From the NCBI GenBank assembly GCA_025056565.1, contig JANWWA010000009.1:1-64000 (forward strand): a DNA stretch of 64,000 bases, written 5' to 3'. Below the pieces are notes generated by a model, which saw only the letters and a list, made by a program, of their open reading frames with translations, was not told the DNA's origin and searched no databases. Source of the stretch: Chloroherpetonaceae bacterium. Its GTDB lineage: Bacteria > Bacteroidota > Chlorobiia > Chlorobiales > Thermochlorobacteraceae. This document shows, piece after piece, positions 55,542 to 64,000 of the stretch (its first letter is position 1; every line of letters starts with the position of its first letter). A program made the position numbers and the translations under genes.

Positions 55542-55720
55542 TAACTGACCTTTTGAAAGTAAAAACCGTTTGCTATATTCGCACAGTTTTTTGAAAATCG
55601 GTTGGGGGCTACTTTCTACTTCGTGCTGCGAAAGACAGTTGACACATCGGGTGCACGCGTTGCGATGACACAATCATAACATTTTCGCGCTTGTCTAAAA
55701 AACCAACCTGCAGAGAAGCG

Positions 55721-56647
55721 ATGCCAAAGAACAAGTACTTCTACTACTCGGAAGAAGAGTGCCGCTTTGTAGAGGTCAAACGAAGTTATGCGGCGCTGCT
55801 AGGGCAGGCGCTGGTGGTGCTGAGCCTTGCCGTGTTGCTGACCGTCGGTTTTATGCACTTTTACGGGCATCAAATTGTGCGAGACACGCAGTATCGGCAG
55901 TTGGAAGCAGAAGTGGTGCAGCTCACGGCAAAACTGAATCGTGCAATGGCAACGCTTGAAAAACTGGCAGAAAGCGACAACTCTCTGCGCCGAGTAGTAA
56001 ACCTACCGCTCATCAGCGTAGAAGAAAAGGCGCTGGGCGTGGGAGGCACGCGTGCTAAAATTGATGAGAATAACACAGCGGCAACCTTGATTGCTGTGTC
56101 AAGTCAGATGATTGACCGTTTGGCGCGCCAAGTGGAGTTGCAAAGTGAAAGCTATGCAGAAATTTTGCAGAAGTATGAGGAAAACAAGCGATTCTTTGCC
56201 TGCTTACCTGCCATCAAGCCAATTGATGGCACCCGCACTAGTCCTTTTGGGATGCGTTTTCACCCCATTTACCGCATTATGAAGTTCCATTCTGGTCAAG
56301 ACTTCCATGCACCAATTGGCACGCCTGTCTATGCCACAGGCGATGGCGTGGTAGAAAGTGCGCAGTATAACGATGGCTATGGCAACTGCATTATTATTGA
56401 CCACGGTTTTGGCTTGAAGACGCTTTATGCGCATCTTTCAAAATGCTTAGTAAAGCCCGGTCAAGCGGTTCGACGTGGGGAGAACATTGGGCTTTCAGGC
56501 AACACAGGGGTTTCAGACAGCCCACATCTGCACTACGAAGTCATTAAAGACGGGGTCAAAGTCAATCCACTTGCGTATATGCTTGATGAGATTTCACCGA
56601 GTGAATTTCTGGCTGCTGCAGATTCGAGCGCTGCAGCAAACCATTGA
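55721..56647 (+). CDS. M23 family metallopeptidase (LytM-type)
   Basis: A 308-residue membrane-anchored peptidoglycan endopeptidase. One TM helix lies at about 25-48 (VVLSLAVLLTVGFMHFYG), then a coiled coil (55-120), then the LytM domain (about 170-295). Zinc ligands: His in FHSGQDFHAP (H-x3-D) and the pair in PHLHYEV (HxH). GDGVVESAQYNDGYGNCIII is the typical core. This layout is the usual M23 type of Bacteroidota. The ATG at 55721 is chosen over an upstream TTG (55691). TATATTCG near 55574 is a one-mismatch promoter candidate. Confidence 0.92.
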   Translation: MPKNKYFYYSEEECRFVEVKRSYAALLGQALVVLSLAVLLTVGFMHFYGHQIVRDTQYRQLEAEVVQLTAKLNRAMATLEKLAESDNSLRRVVNLPLISVEEKALGVGGTRAKIDENNTAATLIAVSSQMIDRLARQVELQSESYAEILQKYEENKRFFACLPAIKPIDGTRTSPFGMRFHPIYRIMKFHSGQDFHAPIGTPVYATGDGVVESAQYNDGYGNCIIIDHGFGLKTLYAHLSKCLVKPGQAVRRGENIGLSGNTGVSDSPHLHYEVIKDGVKVNPLAYMLDEISPSEFLAAADSSAAANH

Positions 56648-56736
56648 ACGATTTAGCCCTGAGTTGTATTTTATTCTCCGAGTTTCAGCCCAAAGTATAG
56701 TTCTCAGCTAAACCCTTAAAATCTTTGTAGTGAATT

Positions 56737-56964
56737 ATGTATTGGAATCTTGAACTTGCACGATACTTAGTTGATGCACCGTGGCCAGCAACCAAAGAGG
56801 AGCTGATTGACTACGCTAATCGCATCGGTGCTCCGCAAGAGGTGATTGATAACCTCAATGAGCTCGATGGCGAAGAACCCTATGAAAGCATTGAGGAAAT
56901 CTGGCCCGATTTCCCGACCAATGAAGACTTCTACTACAACGATGACGACTCAGACAACTACTAA
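56737..56964 (+). CDS. DUF2795 family small acidic protein
   Basis: A 75-residue protein. The DUF2795 pattern is clear: LARYLVDAPWPATKEELIDY, then GAPQEVIDNLNELDGEEPYE. The tail is very acidic (DDDSDNY). Function of the family is unknown; short proteins of this type are widespread in Chlorobiota and Actinobacteria. AATCTTTG at 56720-56727 is one mismatch from TAnnTTTG, but so close to the ATG that the leader would be only a few bases long. Confidence 0.85.
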   Translation: MYWNLELARYLVDAPWPATKEELIDYANRIGAPQEVIDNLNELDGEEPYESIEEIWPDFPTNEDFYYNDDDSDNY

Positions 56965-57031
56965 TCCATAACTAAGAACGTTGCTGGCGTTTGTAGCTTT
57001 TCTACGAAAGCGTGGAAAAGGAGCACTGGCG

Positions 57032-59239
57032 ATGGAGCTTGTGCTCCTTTTTTTGTTCGTGTGGTGGCATCGTCCGCAGGTGCTCTGGGCACAAGCAGCA
57101 GCGTCACCGCCACTGCGTCCCTACATTGACCGCGTGATTATTACAGGCAACACAGCCCTGAAGGAAAAGGAATTGATTGCCGAAATGCGGACGCGGGAGA
57201 ATACCATCTATTTCTCCTTTTTTCGCCCTTGGGTAGGGCTGTATCAGTTCGGGAAAATTTTCCCGGATTCCTCGAGCCTGCGCAATTTTTTTCAACTCAC
57301 GCTAGGCGAAGCGCCAGCTGAATTCGATTCACTGGTTTTTCAAGATGATTTGGCACGCCTAAAAGAACTCTATGCAGCAAACGGCTACCTCTCTGCGTTG
57401 GTTGAACCCAAGCTTACTTATCTGGACAATGGCGCCTCTGTTCGCATTGAGCTTCAGATTACCGAAGGAGAGCCAACGCGGATTCAATCTCTCAAGTATG
57501 TGGGGTTGGATGAGTTGGACGTCGCAACACAGCAAGAACTTAAGCAGGAATCCGTGCTGCAACTGGGAGCGGTCTATAACATTCGCGATATGTTGCGTGA
57601 GCGGTTGCGCATTGTGGCATTTCTGCAAGACCGTGGCTACGCCTTCATTTCTACCGACAGCATTCGCGCCGAAGTGCGACTGTCATCTGGCAATCGCCAT
57701 GCAGATATCACTTTTTTCGTTCGCCTGCCTGAGAGGCTCTACTTTGGAGAAATCACGGCAGTAGTGCACAATCCTGTAAAGCCCGATACAGCCAGCGACC
57801 TTAGGCGCACGGTGTCAGACGGTATTCAAGTTGATGTCTACAGCGAGCAATACATTGAGCCGTATCTAATTCGCCGCTCCGTCGCATACCGACCGATGCA
57901 GCTATCCAGTCTTTCAGCCAAGCGTGAGACCATTCGGCAGCTGGGTTTGCTTGGCATCTTCGAGAGCGTCAGCATTCGTGATGACTCCGTGCGAGAGGGA
58001 CGGCTTTACACCACCATTGATCTCCAGCTTTTGCCACGGCACCAGATTAAGCCCGAGTTACGCATTGATAACCGCAACAATGCACCGAACTTTTCGCCAG
58101 CGCTTAGCTACTTGAACCGAAATTTGTTTGGTGGTGCTGAATCTTTCACATTAGCGGTCTCAGGAGGCTTGCAGCCAAACTTGGGCGCGCGCACTCAGAT
58201 TTTTGCAGGTGAGGAAATTGCCTTAGACCCTATCGTCTATAACTTCGACACGCGCATCGAGTACAGCGTGCCATATTTTTTTAGCCCACGCAACCGCTTA
58301 GTGGCCCTGCTGCAATATAGCAACCTGCAAGATGCACCGCGCCGCCAGCAATCGGTATTGTTTCGCTTCCGCAGCCAAATTTTCCCAAACGATTTCCAGC
58401 AAATTACCTTAGACTTTCTGGAAATAGAGTTCGTCGATATTCGACTGCCTAATTTAACCGAAGCGCAGCTCGAGGACTTGTTCAATCGTGGGGTGCCACG
58501 CACCTTTCCAAGAAATATCTCCAACCGAATTGATTTTTTCTTTTCCAACCTGCCTGAAGTGCGCCGCACCATAGATGCCAGATTCAACACGACCTTTGAA
58601 ATCTCAGGGGCACTGCCGTATCTCTTTGGCGCAGGATTCGGTGAAGGCGAAGCCCAGATTTTGGGCTTGCGATACAATCAGTTTATGCGAATAAGCGTGC
58701 TGAGTAGCATTGGAATCCCTATCACTGGCAACAGCCAACTGGCATTCAAGGTGTTTGCGGGTTATCTGTTTCCATATGCCAAAAGCACTAGCACACCACT
58801 TGAACGCCGCTTTTATGCAGGCGGCCCAAACAGTCTACGTGGCTGGGGATTCAACTTGCTCGGGCCGGGCAATAACCCTGCAGACTCGGCGCTCGCTGTC
58901 TCTCGATTAGGCTCGGACATCAAACTCGAGTTTAGCCTCGAGCAGCGCTGGTCACTTTTCAGAACATTTGGCTATTCGTCAGGTATTGTGATATTCCTCG
59001 ATGCAGGCAATATCTGGGCACGTCAGGGTGAAAATGCGTTGTCACTCTCCACTTTTCTCGAACAGGTAGCTCTTAACACAGGACTGGGATTGCGCTTTGG
59101 CACGCCAATTGGGCCACTCCGACTGGACTTTGCATATCGCATCTATGACCCATCACTGCCCCCTGCTGCACGCTGGCAAATTCAAAAGTGGCAATTAGGT
59201 AGTTTTCAGTTCAACTTTGGCATCGGTGAGGCGTTTTAG
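57032..59239 (+). CDS. Outer-membrane Omp85 family protein (BamA/TamA-like)
   Basis: A 735-residue protein: signal peptide (MELVLLFLFVWW to WAQAAA), a POTRA region (about 30-350, for example IDRVIITGNTALKEKELIAE and GYLSALVEPKLTY), then the 16-stranded barrel domain (about 360-735). The lid-loop motif is SLRGWGFNLLG near residue 600, and the last strand ends in Phe (FNFGIGEAF), the signal for barrel assembly. With about four POTRA-type units it may be TamA-like or an extra BamA paralogue. ATG 57032 has AAAGGAG seven bases before it; the frame opens earlier at a TTG (56981). Confidence 0.9.
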   Translation: MELVLLFLFVWWHRPQVLWAQAAASPPLRPYIDRVIITGNTALKEKELIAEMRTRENTIYFSFFRPWVGLYQFGKIFPDSSSLRNFFQLTLGEAPAEFDSLVFQDDLARLKELYAANGYLSALVEPKLTYLDNGASVRIELQITEGEPTRIQSLKYVGLDELDVATQQELKQESVLQLGAVYNIRDMLRERLRIVAFLQDRGYAFISTDSIRAEVRLSSGNRHADITFFVRLPERLYFGEITAVVHNPVKPDTASDLRRTVSDGIQVDVYSEQYIEPYLIRRSVAYRPMQLSSLSAKRETIRQLGLLGIFESVSIRDDSVREGRLYTTIDLQLLPRHQIKPELRIDNRNNAPNFSPALSYLNRNLFGGAESFTLAVSGGLQPNLGARTQIFAGEEIALDPIVYNFDTRIEYSVPYFFSPRNRLVALLQYSNLQDAPRRQQSVLFRFRSQIFPNDFQQITLDFLEIEFVDIRLPNLTEAQLEDLFNRGVPRTFPRNISNRIDFFFSNLPEVRRTIDARFNTTFEISGALPYLFGAGFGEGEAQILGLRYNQFMRISVLSSIGIPITGNSQLAFKVFAGYLFPYAKSTSTPLERRFYAGGPNSLRGWGFNLLGPGNNPADSALAVSRLGSDIKLEFSLEQRWSLFRTFGYSSGIVIFLDAGNIWARQGENALSLSTFLEQVALNTGLGLRFGTPIGPLRLDFAYRIYDPSLPPAARWQIQKWQLGSFQFNFGIGEAF

Positions 59240-59244
59240 CCTAT

Positions 59245-59274
59245 TTGCTGACGCAGAGTTTGCTGACGCAGAGT
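59245..59274 (+). repeat. Two tandem copies of a 15-base unit
   Basis: TTGCTGACGCAGAGT occurs twice with no spacer (59245-59259 and 59260-59274), six bases after the Omp85 stop codon and before the sigma factor gene. A short tandem duplication; a regulatory role is unproven. The rest of the gap to 59400 shows no clear promoter. Confidence 0.8.
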
Positions 59275-59400
59275 AAATGTTTCAGCTTGGTTGTAACTCT
59301 CCTCGAAACTTCATAGCTTACAGTTGCGAAAAAGTATTTCTATCCCCAGCTAAATCTGTCGCAATGAGTATGCTTGTGGCGTAACGAGGAAAGACAAAAT

Positions 59401-60291
59401 ATGCTTATTCTGGCACTCAAATCGGACGGCAAAAACATGCCGAAGTCTAAGTCATCAAAAAGCAAGACAGCCACAAAACGGACGAAAGGTCAGTCGGCAT
59501 CGTCTGTGACCACAGCCCAGGCAGAGAAAAAAACAGGGACGCTGCCTGCTGAAGAAACAGGGCGGCAAGAGCAGTTTTCAGCAACGGCTTTGCTGACCCA
59601 AGAAGAACTTGCAGAGTTTGAGCGCATAGAAGCCTTCGCAGATGAGGAGCTAACGCTACCTAACACGGACGCACCGAAAGAACCAGTTAAGCTCACAAAG
59701 GCTGAAATTGAAAAGCAGCGCGACTTTCAGAGAGAAGCAATGGTGCATATTGACTCGCTCTACAACTTTGCGCTGAGAATGACAGGCGATCCTGAAGACG
59801 CTAATGACCTTGTGCAAGAGACTTATATGAAAGCGTATCGCTTTTTTGATTCGTTTGAGAAAGGAACGAACTGCAAAGCATGGCTGTTTCGTATTCTTAA
59901 GAACAGCTACATCAATAAGTATCGCAAAGAGTCCAAAGAGCCTGACAAGGTGGATTATGACGAGATTAAAGAGTTTTACCACACGGTCAAAGATAGCTCT
60001 TTGGATTCAAATGATATGCAAGAGAAGCTGTTTGGTAAGCTGCTCGATGATGAAGTGGCTCGTGCTCTGGATAGCCTGCCAGAAGATTTCAAAGAAGTGG
60101 TGCAGCTATGCGACATTGAGGGCTTCACTTACGAAGAGATTGCCAATATGGTCGATTGCCCAATCGGTACAGTCCGCTCAAGACTGCATCGAGGACGAAA
60201 GATTCTCCGAGAAAAATTATTGGAATACGCTAGGCAACATGGCTACAAGGTTAGCCCCGACGACCGCTCTGACGACTGGCCTGATGATTGA
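59401..60291 (+). CDS. RNA polymerase sigma factor, ECF-type (sigma-70 family)
   Basis: A 296-residue sigma factor with a long, low-complexity Lys/Thr/Ser- and Glu-rich N-terminus (1-100) that ordinary ECF factors lack. Region 2 (about 112-185) includes [20 protein letters not shown], and region 4 (about 225-280) includes [20 protein letters not shown] as its helix-turn-helix. A zinc-finger anti-sigma gene lies 84 bases downstream, so it is probably held by that protein and released under envelope stress. The ATG at 59401 has AGGA upstream; ATG 59437 (MPKSKSS) is an alternative, closer to relatives. Confidence 0.9.
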   Translation: MLILALKSDGKNMPKSKSSKSKTATKRTKGQSASSVTTAQAEKKTGTLPAEETGRQEQFSATALLTQEELAEFERIEAFADEELTLPNTDAPKEPVKLTKAEIEKQRDFQREAMVHIDSLYNFALRMTGDPEDANDLVQETYMKAYRFFDSFEKGTNCKAWLFRILKNSYINKYRKESKEPDKVDYDEIKEFYHTVKDSSLDSNDMQEKLFGKLLDDEVARALDSLPEDFKEVVQLCDIEGFTYEEIANMVDCPIGTVRSRLHRGRKILREKLLEYARQHGYKVSPDDRSDDWPDD

Positions 60292-60375
60292 CGGGTGCAA
60301 GACCTTCCAGCATAGTGGGTTGATGTGTGTGATGACACAAGGCGCTTTTTACAACCGCAAACCGCAGTAGTATCA

Positions 60376-61320
60376 ATGGATTGCAAAGAAGCTTTGAGCT
60401 TGATGAGCGCCGTAGTCGATGGCGAACTGTCTGAGCCGAAGTTGTCCGAGTTTTACGAGCACATTCGTGAATGTCCTGCCTGTCGCGCAGAGTTTGAAGC
60501 AGAGAAAGCGACAAAAGCTTTTTTGAGAGCACGTCTGAAACGCGTAAAAGCTCCAAAAAGCTTGGTTGAGGCAATTAAGCGCCAGACGATTGGCAATCTG
60601 TCTCTGGGTCAAGCCTCACAGTTTTCTGCCATTTCACCCACAGATTATTCTCAACATTCAGCAATGTTCCCTGAATCACGATGGCAAAGGCTTCTATCAA
60701 GGCTGCCAAGCTGGCTATTTATTAACCCTGAGGTGAATCGTCGAGCAAATTCACTGTTTGCACTTGGCTTAGCGTTAAGTGTGCTGGCGATGCTCGTTTT
60801 TGCAGGCTTTGCACGCACAAATCCTGAGACGGGCTTATTTGACAGCGGCAAAGCAATAGTTGCCAGCGCTGCACCGAACCTGTGTGAAATGGTAAGCGTC
60901 TCGTTCAATCCAAAGCAAGATTTTGCAGACATTTACACCACTGAAGCGCAAGTGGCTGCTAATTATTTTGCAAGGGTAGCTGGAATTCACGCCGTGATTC
61001 CTGTGGTCAAGGGTTTCTCGCTCTCATCAGCACGCCTGACAGCATTTGGTGCCATCAATGCTTGCGAAGTATTCTTTCGTCGTGCAAAATCTACCGTAGC
61101 GATTTACTTTCTGAGTGAAAAAGATGTGCGTGGGCAGCTTTCTTTGCCTGAGAACATTTTGCACTACATCTCGGCTGATGGACGTAACTTTTACACCGTA
61201 CGCAGCCCGCAAGGTCACCACATTGTGTTGTGGAAATGGGGTGAGGTGATTTACGCCGCAACCTCTGACGACACGCAGCTCAATCTCTCGCAACTGATTA
61301 CCAATCCGAACTGGAATTGA
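60376..61320 (+). CDS. Anti-sigma factor with zinc-finger (zf-HC2) domain
   Basis: A 314-residue membrane protein. The cytoplasmic anti-sigma domain has the zinc motif H-x3-C-x2-C in [14 protein letters not shown] (about 32-40). One TM helix lies at about 128-150 ([19 protein letters not shown]), and the C-terminal half faces the periplasm (about 155-314). The ATG at 60376 fits the short N-terminal lead of the family; the frame begins at 60325. It follows the sigma gene and overlaps dut (TTG at 61317) by four bases. Confidence 0.88.
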   Translation: MDCKEALSLMSAVVDGELSEPKLSEFYEHIRECPACRAEFEAEKATKAFLRARLKRVKAPKSLVEAIKRQTIGNLSLGQASQFSAISPTDYSQHSAMFPESRWQRLLSRLPSWLFINPEVNRRANSLFALGLALSVLAMLVFAGFARTNPETGLFDSGKAIVASAAPNLCEMVSVSFNPKQDFADIYTTEAQVAANYFARVAGIHAVIPVVKGFSLSSARLTAFGAINACEVFFRRAKSTVAIYFLSEKDVRGQLSLPENILHYISADGRNFYTVRSPQGHHIVLWKWGEVIYAATSDDTQLNLSQLITNPNWN

Positions 61321-61769
61321 GTGTTACGGTCAAGTTTCTTCGACTCAACCCGCGTGCAATTTTGCCGCATTATGCAACGGCACAGGCAGCGGGCTTAGAT
61401 GTGTGTGCATGCCTTGAGACGTCTATCACGGTTGAGCCGCAAGCGACTGCACTAATCCCCACTGGTTTTGCAATTGAATTGCCAGAAGGTTATGAAGCTC
61501 AGTTGCGTCCGCGCAGCGGATTGGCGTTGCGATATGCGATCTCGCTAGCCAACTCACCAGCGACAATTGATGCAGATTATCGTGGCGAAGTAAAAGTTAT
61601 TCTCATCAATCATGGCAAAGTGCCCTTTCAGGTGCAGCATGGCGACCGTATTGCACAGATGGTAATTGCCAAAGTAGAGCGCGCAAACTGCGTGGAAGTA
61701 AGTGCACTCTCTGAAACCGCACGAGGCACGGGAGGATTCGGTCATACGGGTCTCTCGACACATTCTTAG
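61317..61769 (+). CDS. dut: Deoxyuridine 5'-triphosphate nucleotidohydrolase
   Basis: A 150-residue trimeric dUTPase that hydrolyses dUTP to dUMP and pyrophosphate. The conserved motifs are seen in order: A-G-L-D (motif 1), [11 protein letters not shown] (2), [18 protein letters not shown] (3), GDRIAQMVI (4) and the C-terminal arm [11 protein letters not shown] (5). The start is a TTG overlapping the anti-sigma stop (TTGA); no ATG or GTG is in frame before the conserved start SVTVKFLRL, so TTG is likely. This coupling links it to the sigma operon. Confidence 0.95.
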   Translation: MSVTVKFLRLNPRAILPHYATAQAAGLDVCACLETSITVEPQATALIPTGFAIELPEGYEAQLRPRSGLALRYAISLANSPATIDADYRGEVKVILINHGKVPFQVQHGDRIAQMVIAKVERANCVEVSALSETARGTGGFGHTGLSTHS

Positions 61770-61869
61770 GTGCATCAGCAAAAAACGATGGGAAAAAGAA
61801 AGTAAGGCAATTCACTTTGTGCGCTCGACTGGCCCTAACGCATTATGTCTAACGCAACCAAATAACACA

Positions 61870-62331
61870 ATGGCAGTGCTGCGCATACCGCTTCCCTTTC
61901 AGAAACGCATTGCGCTGGTAGCACACGATAACAAGAAGCAGGAACTACTGGATTGGGCTGATTTCAACCGTGAAGTATTGGCTCAGCATATTCTGTTCGC
62001 AACGGGCACAACAGGGCAGTTGCTCGAGACACACATCGGTCTAAGGGTGCAAAAACTGAAAAGCGGCCCTTTGGGCGGCGACCAGCAAATCGGGGCAAAA
62101 ATTTCGGAAAATGAGATTGATATGCTGCTTTTCTTTTGGGACCCGCTGGAGCCACAACCACATGACCCAGATGTGAAAGCGCTGCTGAGAATTGCGGTGG
62201 TGTGGAACATTCCTATTGCTTGCAATCGCGCTACAGCGGATTTTTTGATTGCTTCGCCGCTGATGACGTCTTCGTATGAGAGACTGGTGCCTGACTTTGA
62301 AGATTATCTCAGCCGTCTTCACAAATCATAG
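61870..62331 (+). CDS. mgsA: Methylglyoxal synthase
   Basis: A 153-residue enzyme converting dihydroxyacetone phosphate to methylglyoxal. It has the family opening [17 protein letters not shown], then [12 protein letters not shown], the catalytic loop [14 protein letters not shown] (with the active-site Asp), and [20 protein letters not shown]; all residues needed for activity seem present. The ATG at 61870 matches the family; the frame extends back into dut, to 61702. It follows dut by 100 bases and may share its transcript. Confidence 0.95.
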   Translation: MAVLRIPLPFQKRIALVAHDNKKQELLDWADFNREVLAQHILFATGTTGQLLETHIGLRVQKLKSGPLGGDQQIGAKISENEIDMLLFFWDPLEPQPHDPDVKALLRIAVVWNIPIACNRATADFLIASPLMTSSYERLVPDFEDYLSRLHKS

Positions 62332-62428
62332 CATAAGAAGTAAGTTGAGAACAGCAAACACTAAAAGTTTGTTACGACTGAAAATTGCGCTATCTTGTTA
62401 TCAGTAATCTCAAAAAACTTCAACTTTT

Positions 62429-63565
62429 ATGCACGCCACACAATCAAAGCCACAATACAATTGGATGAACATTACATTCATTGTTGGCACAACGGCTGCA
62501 GCTTTGTTCGGAACAGCCTACTGGCTATGGAGCGGACGCTTTAATTGGGCGACTGTTGGACTAACCGCATTTTACTTTCTTGCTACAGGACTTGCGATTA
62601 CAGCGGGGTATCACCGTCTTTTCTCACATCGAAGTTATGAAGCAGCTGCACCCGTCAAGTGGTTTTTTGTCTTCTTCGGCGCAGCTGCGTTTCAAGGCAC
62701 CGTGATTGACTGGAGCTATGACCATCGCATTCATCACCGCTACGAGGATACAGAGCGCGACCCTTATGGTATTCAGAAGGGATTTTGGTTTGCTCATGTA
62801 GGCTGGCTGTTTACAAAGACATGGAACGCTGATGAAAGCAAGGTCAAAGACCTCTGGGCAGAGCCACTGCTGCGTTTTCAGCATCATTATTACATTCCTA
62901 TTGCAACGCTGATGTGCTTTGTGTTGCCGATGGGATTGGGAGCACTATGGGGTGATGCATTCGGCGGCCTGTTCGTTGCAGGGGCATTCCGTCTGGTCGT
63001 CAATCATCACTTTACTTGGTTGATCAATTCACTGTGCCACTACGCAGGCTCGCGTCCTTACTCAGATAGCATTACGGCAAGAGACAACTGGTTCACTGCG
63101 CTTTTTACATACGGAGAGGGATACCACAACTTCCATCACACTTTTCCAAGCGACTACCGCAACGGTGTGCGCTGGTTTGACTACGACCCAACAAAGTGGC
63201 TGATTGGTCTCTTATCTCAGGTTGGACTGGCTTGGAACCTGCGTCGCGTAAGTCCAGAGAGGATTTTAGAGCGACGCGTGGCGCTGCAAGAGAAATACCT
63301 CATAGAACGACTAAGCCGCCGCGCACCAGCGGCAACTTCATGGGCTACACAGATGATTGCGACCGCTAAAGCACACCTTAATACGGCAGCAGGACAGCTG
63401 TCGCACCTACGAGAGCACTACCAAAGCCTGAAGGCACAGAAAGGCGAAGAGTTTGCTCATCAGCTCGAGGAAGCCAAGCGGAAACTCAAGCAGGCACAAC
63501 TGGAGTTTAGGCGCAGCGTGGCAATGTGGCAAACCATGGCGCGAGGCTTAGCTAAACTGGCCTAG
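62429..63565 (+). CDS. Fatty acid desaturase (acyl-CoA delta-9 type) with C-terminal extension
   Basis: A 378-residue membrane enzyme that inserts a double bond with O2 at a di-iron site. The three His boxes are HRLFSH (about 69-74), HRIHH (about 106-110) and HNFHH (about 236-240). Four membrane helices are visible. Residues about 285-378 form an extra amphipathic, coiled-coil-rich tail (AKRKLKQAQLEFRRSVAMW) not present in short bacterial relatives. The ATG at 62429 gives a normal start. The enzyme needs oxygen, so the host must meet air at least at times. Confidence 0.92.
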   Translation: MHATQSKPQYNWMNITFIVGTTAAALFGTAYWLWSGRFNWATVGLTAFYFLATGLAITAGYHRLFSHRSYEAAAPVKWFFVFFGAAAFQGTVIDWSYDHRIHHRYEDTERDPYGIQKGFWFAHVGWLFTKTWNADESKVKDLWAEPLLRFQHHYYIPIATLMCFVLPMGLGALWGDAFGGLFVAGAFRLVVNHHFTWLINSLCHYAGSRPYSDSITARDNWFTALFTYGEGYHNFHHTFPSDYRNGVRWFDYDPTKWLIGLLSQVGLAWNLRRVSPERILERRVALQEKYLIERLSRRAPAATSWATQMIATAKAHLNTAAGQLSHLREHYQSLKAQKGEEFAHQLEEAKRKLKQAQLEFRRSVAMWQTMARGLAKLA

Positions 63566-63590
63566 TTATTCCACTACAAAACGTGGTGAA

Positions 63591-63626
63591 GCGAGGCAAC
63601 ATCGCGTTGCTTTGCGCTGCGCTTTT
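63591..63626 (+). terminator. Candidate terminator after the desaturase gene
   Basis: GCGAGGCAAC and GTTGCTTTGCGC form an imperfect stem (GCAAC/GTTGC core at about 63596-63610) with a run of five T (63622-63626) just beyond. The region 63627-63771 shows no other feature I can support. Confidence 0.45.
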
Positions 63627-63771
63627 TATTTCTCTCTGCGAACGGAAGTTACTGAATGCCTTATGAAGGTTACAGGAGACGAAAGTGTATAGCCTAGTTT
63701 TTGACCGCAAGTGAGGCTCTAAGAGAGGGAGCAGAGCTTGCACAAGCAAATTATAAATCACAACTGCAGCC

Positions 63772-64000
63772 ATGCTCGAGGATCTTCAGCTCATCTCTGA
63801 GGCAATTGGACATACTGCTATCGGCGCCAGTGTTGATGGGTGGGGAGTGCCGCAGTTAGGGCGCGTGGTGATTTTGGATATCCTACCAGAGCGTCAAGAG
63901 GTTCTCTTCTATGATGCTGACCAGACAGGTCTGCTGGAGAATACGCTCCACAACCCCAAGATGAGCTTATCTATCACAAATGTGAGAACGTTCAATGGCA
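63772..64000 (+). CDS. Hypothetical protein, cut by the window end (partial)
   Basis: An open frame from the ATG at 63772 to the right edge, 76 residues, beginning MLEDLQLISEAIGHTAIG and containing EVLFYDADQTGLLENTLHNP. No stop occurs before the edge. No family is recognised. The frame contains no obvious membrane or signal segment. The true length cannot be known. Confidence 0.55.
   Translation, partial: MLEDLQLISEAIGHTAIGASVDGWGVPQLGRVVILDILPERQEVLFYDADQTGLLENTLHNPKMSLSITNVRTFNG

Noticed and set aside
1-64000. CRISPR arrays, insertion sequences, rRNA or tRNA genes
   Set aside because: No regularly spaced repeats, no transposase ORFs and no tRNA-like T-arm sequences were seen in the intergenic gaps.

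Overview
The window looks like chromosome of a Gram-negative bacterium of the Bacteroidota/Chlorobiota group. Chlorobiota (Chloroherpeton/Thermochlorobacter-like) is the best guess, inferred from gene content and not from a 16S gene. Evidence: three promoter-like TAnnTTTG elements of the Bacteroidota type (3880, 41485, 45457; the one at 41485 sits just upstream of the RNase P RNA gene); LPS heptose and acyl genes plus an Omp85 protein, so an outer membrane; the bacillithiol gene bshA; a CrtI/CrtISO-type carotenoid enzyme; many TPR proteins; and an O2-dependent fatty-acid desaturase, which suggests at least some aerobic life. No transposase, integrase of mobile type, phage gene, CRISPR array, rRNA or tRNA was seen.

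Layout. 1-5.4 kb: tail of a membrane protein, a TRL-like lipoprotein with an apparent 1-base frameshift, bshA, an unknown membrane protein, a 33-residue membrane peptide, and an orphan sugar-type ABC ATPase. 5.5-12.8 kb: polA-rsgA, gatB and three tandem Uma2 nuclease genes that share long near-identical tracts. 12.8-18 kb: a MltD-type lytic transglycosylase, a YbdK-type carboxylate-amine ligase, and an operon of a LpxL-type acyltransferase with a GT9 heptosyltransferase. 18-31.6 kb: a TPR-GGDEF diguanylate cyclase, Xaa-Pro peptidase, DUF169, LolD-like ATPase with LOG protein, hpf-hprK, a Xer recombinase, hldD with an amino-acid-kinase-fold protein that has lost its catalytic motifs, phoH (apparently starting at ATC), an M48 lipoprotein and ruvB. 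31.8-41.4 kb: aconitase with a strong terminator, a CHASE3 histidine kinase, a glycerate kinase-DUF309-rhomboid operon, a large TPR protein and the carotenoid enzyme. 41.5-51.5 kb: RNase P RNA, a queA-histidine kinase-REC/BTAD regulator operon, lpdA, an exported TonB-C protein, AtuA-family protein and amidohydrolase. 51.6-64 kb: small membrane protein, TPR protein, exported class V aminotransferase, six-hairpin-type protein, M23 peptidase, DUF2795, Omp85, sigma factor-anti-sigma-dut-mgsA, desaturase and a partial gene.

How the genes fit together. Envelope biogenesis is the main thread: hldD supplies heptose, GT9 and LpxL-type enzymes build LPS, Omp85 inserts barrels, and MltD, M23 and M48 enzymes remodel or maintain the envelope. 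Genome maintenance (polA, ruvB, Xer, dut), translation (gatB, rsgA, hpf, queA, rnpB) and signalling (GGDEF, two kinases, hprK, sigma/anti-sigma) make up most of the rest. Packing is tight, with three convergent gene pairs overlapping by 23-24 bases.

No single undescribed multi-gene system stands out. The best candidates for something new are the Uma2 mosaic, the degenerate kinase-fold partner of hldD, the small membrane peptide at 3941, and the soluble kinase/REC-BTAD pair next to queA.
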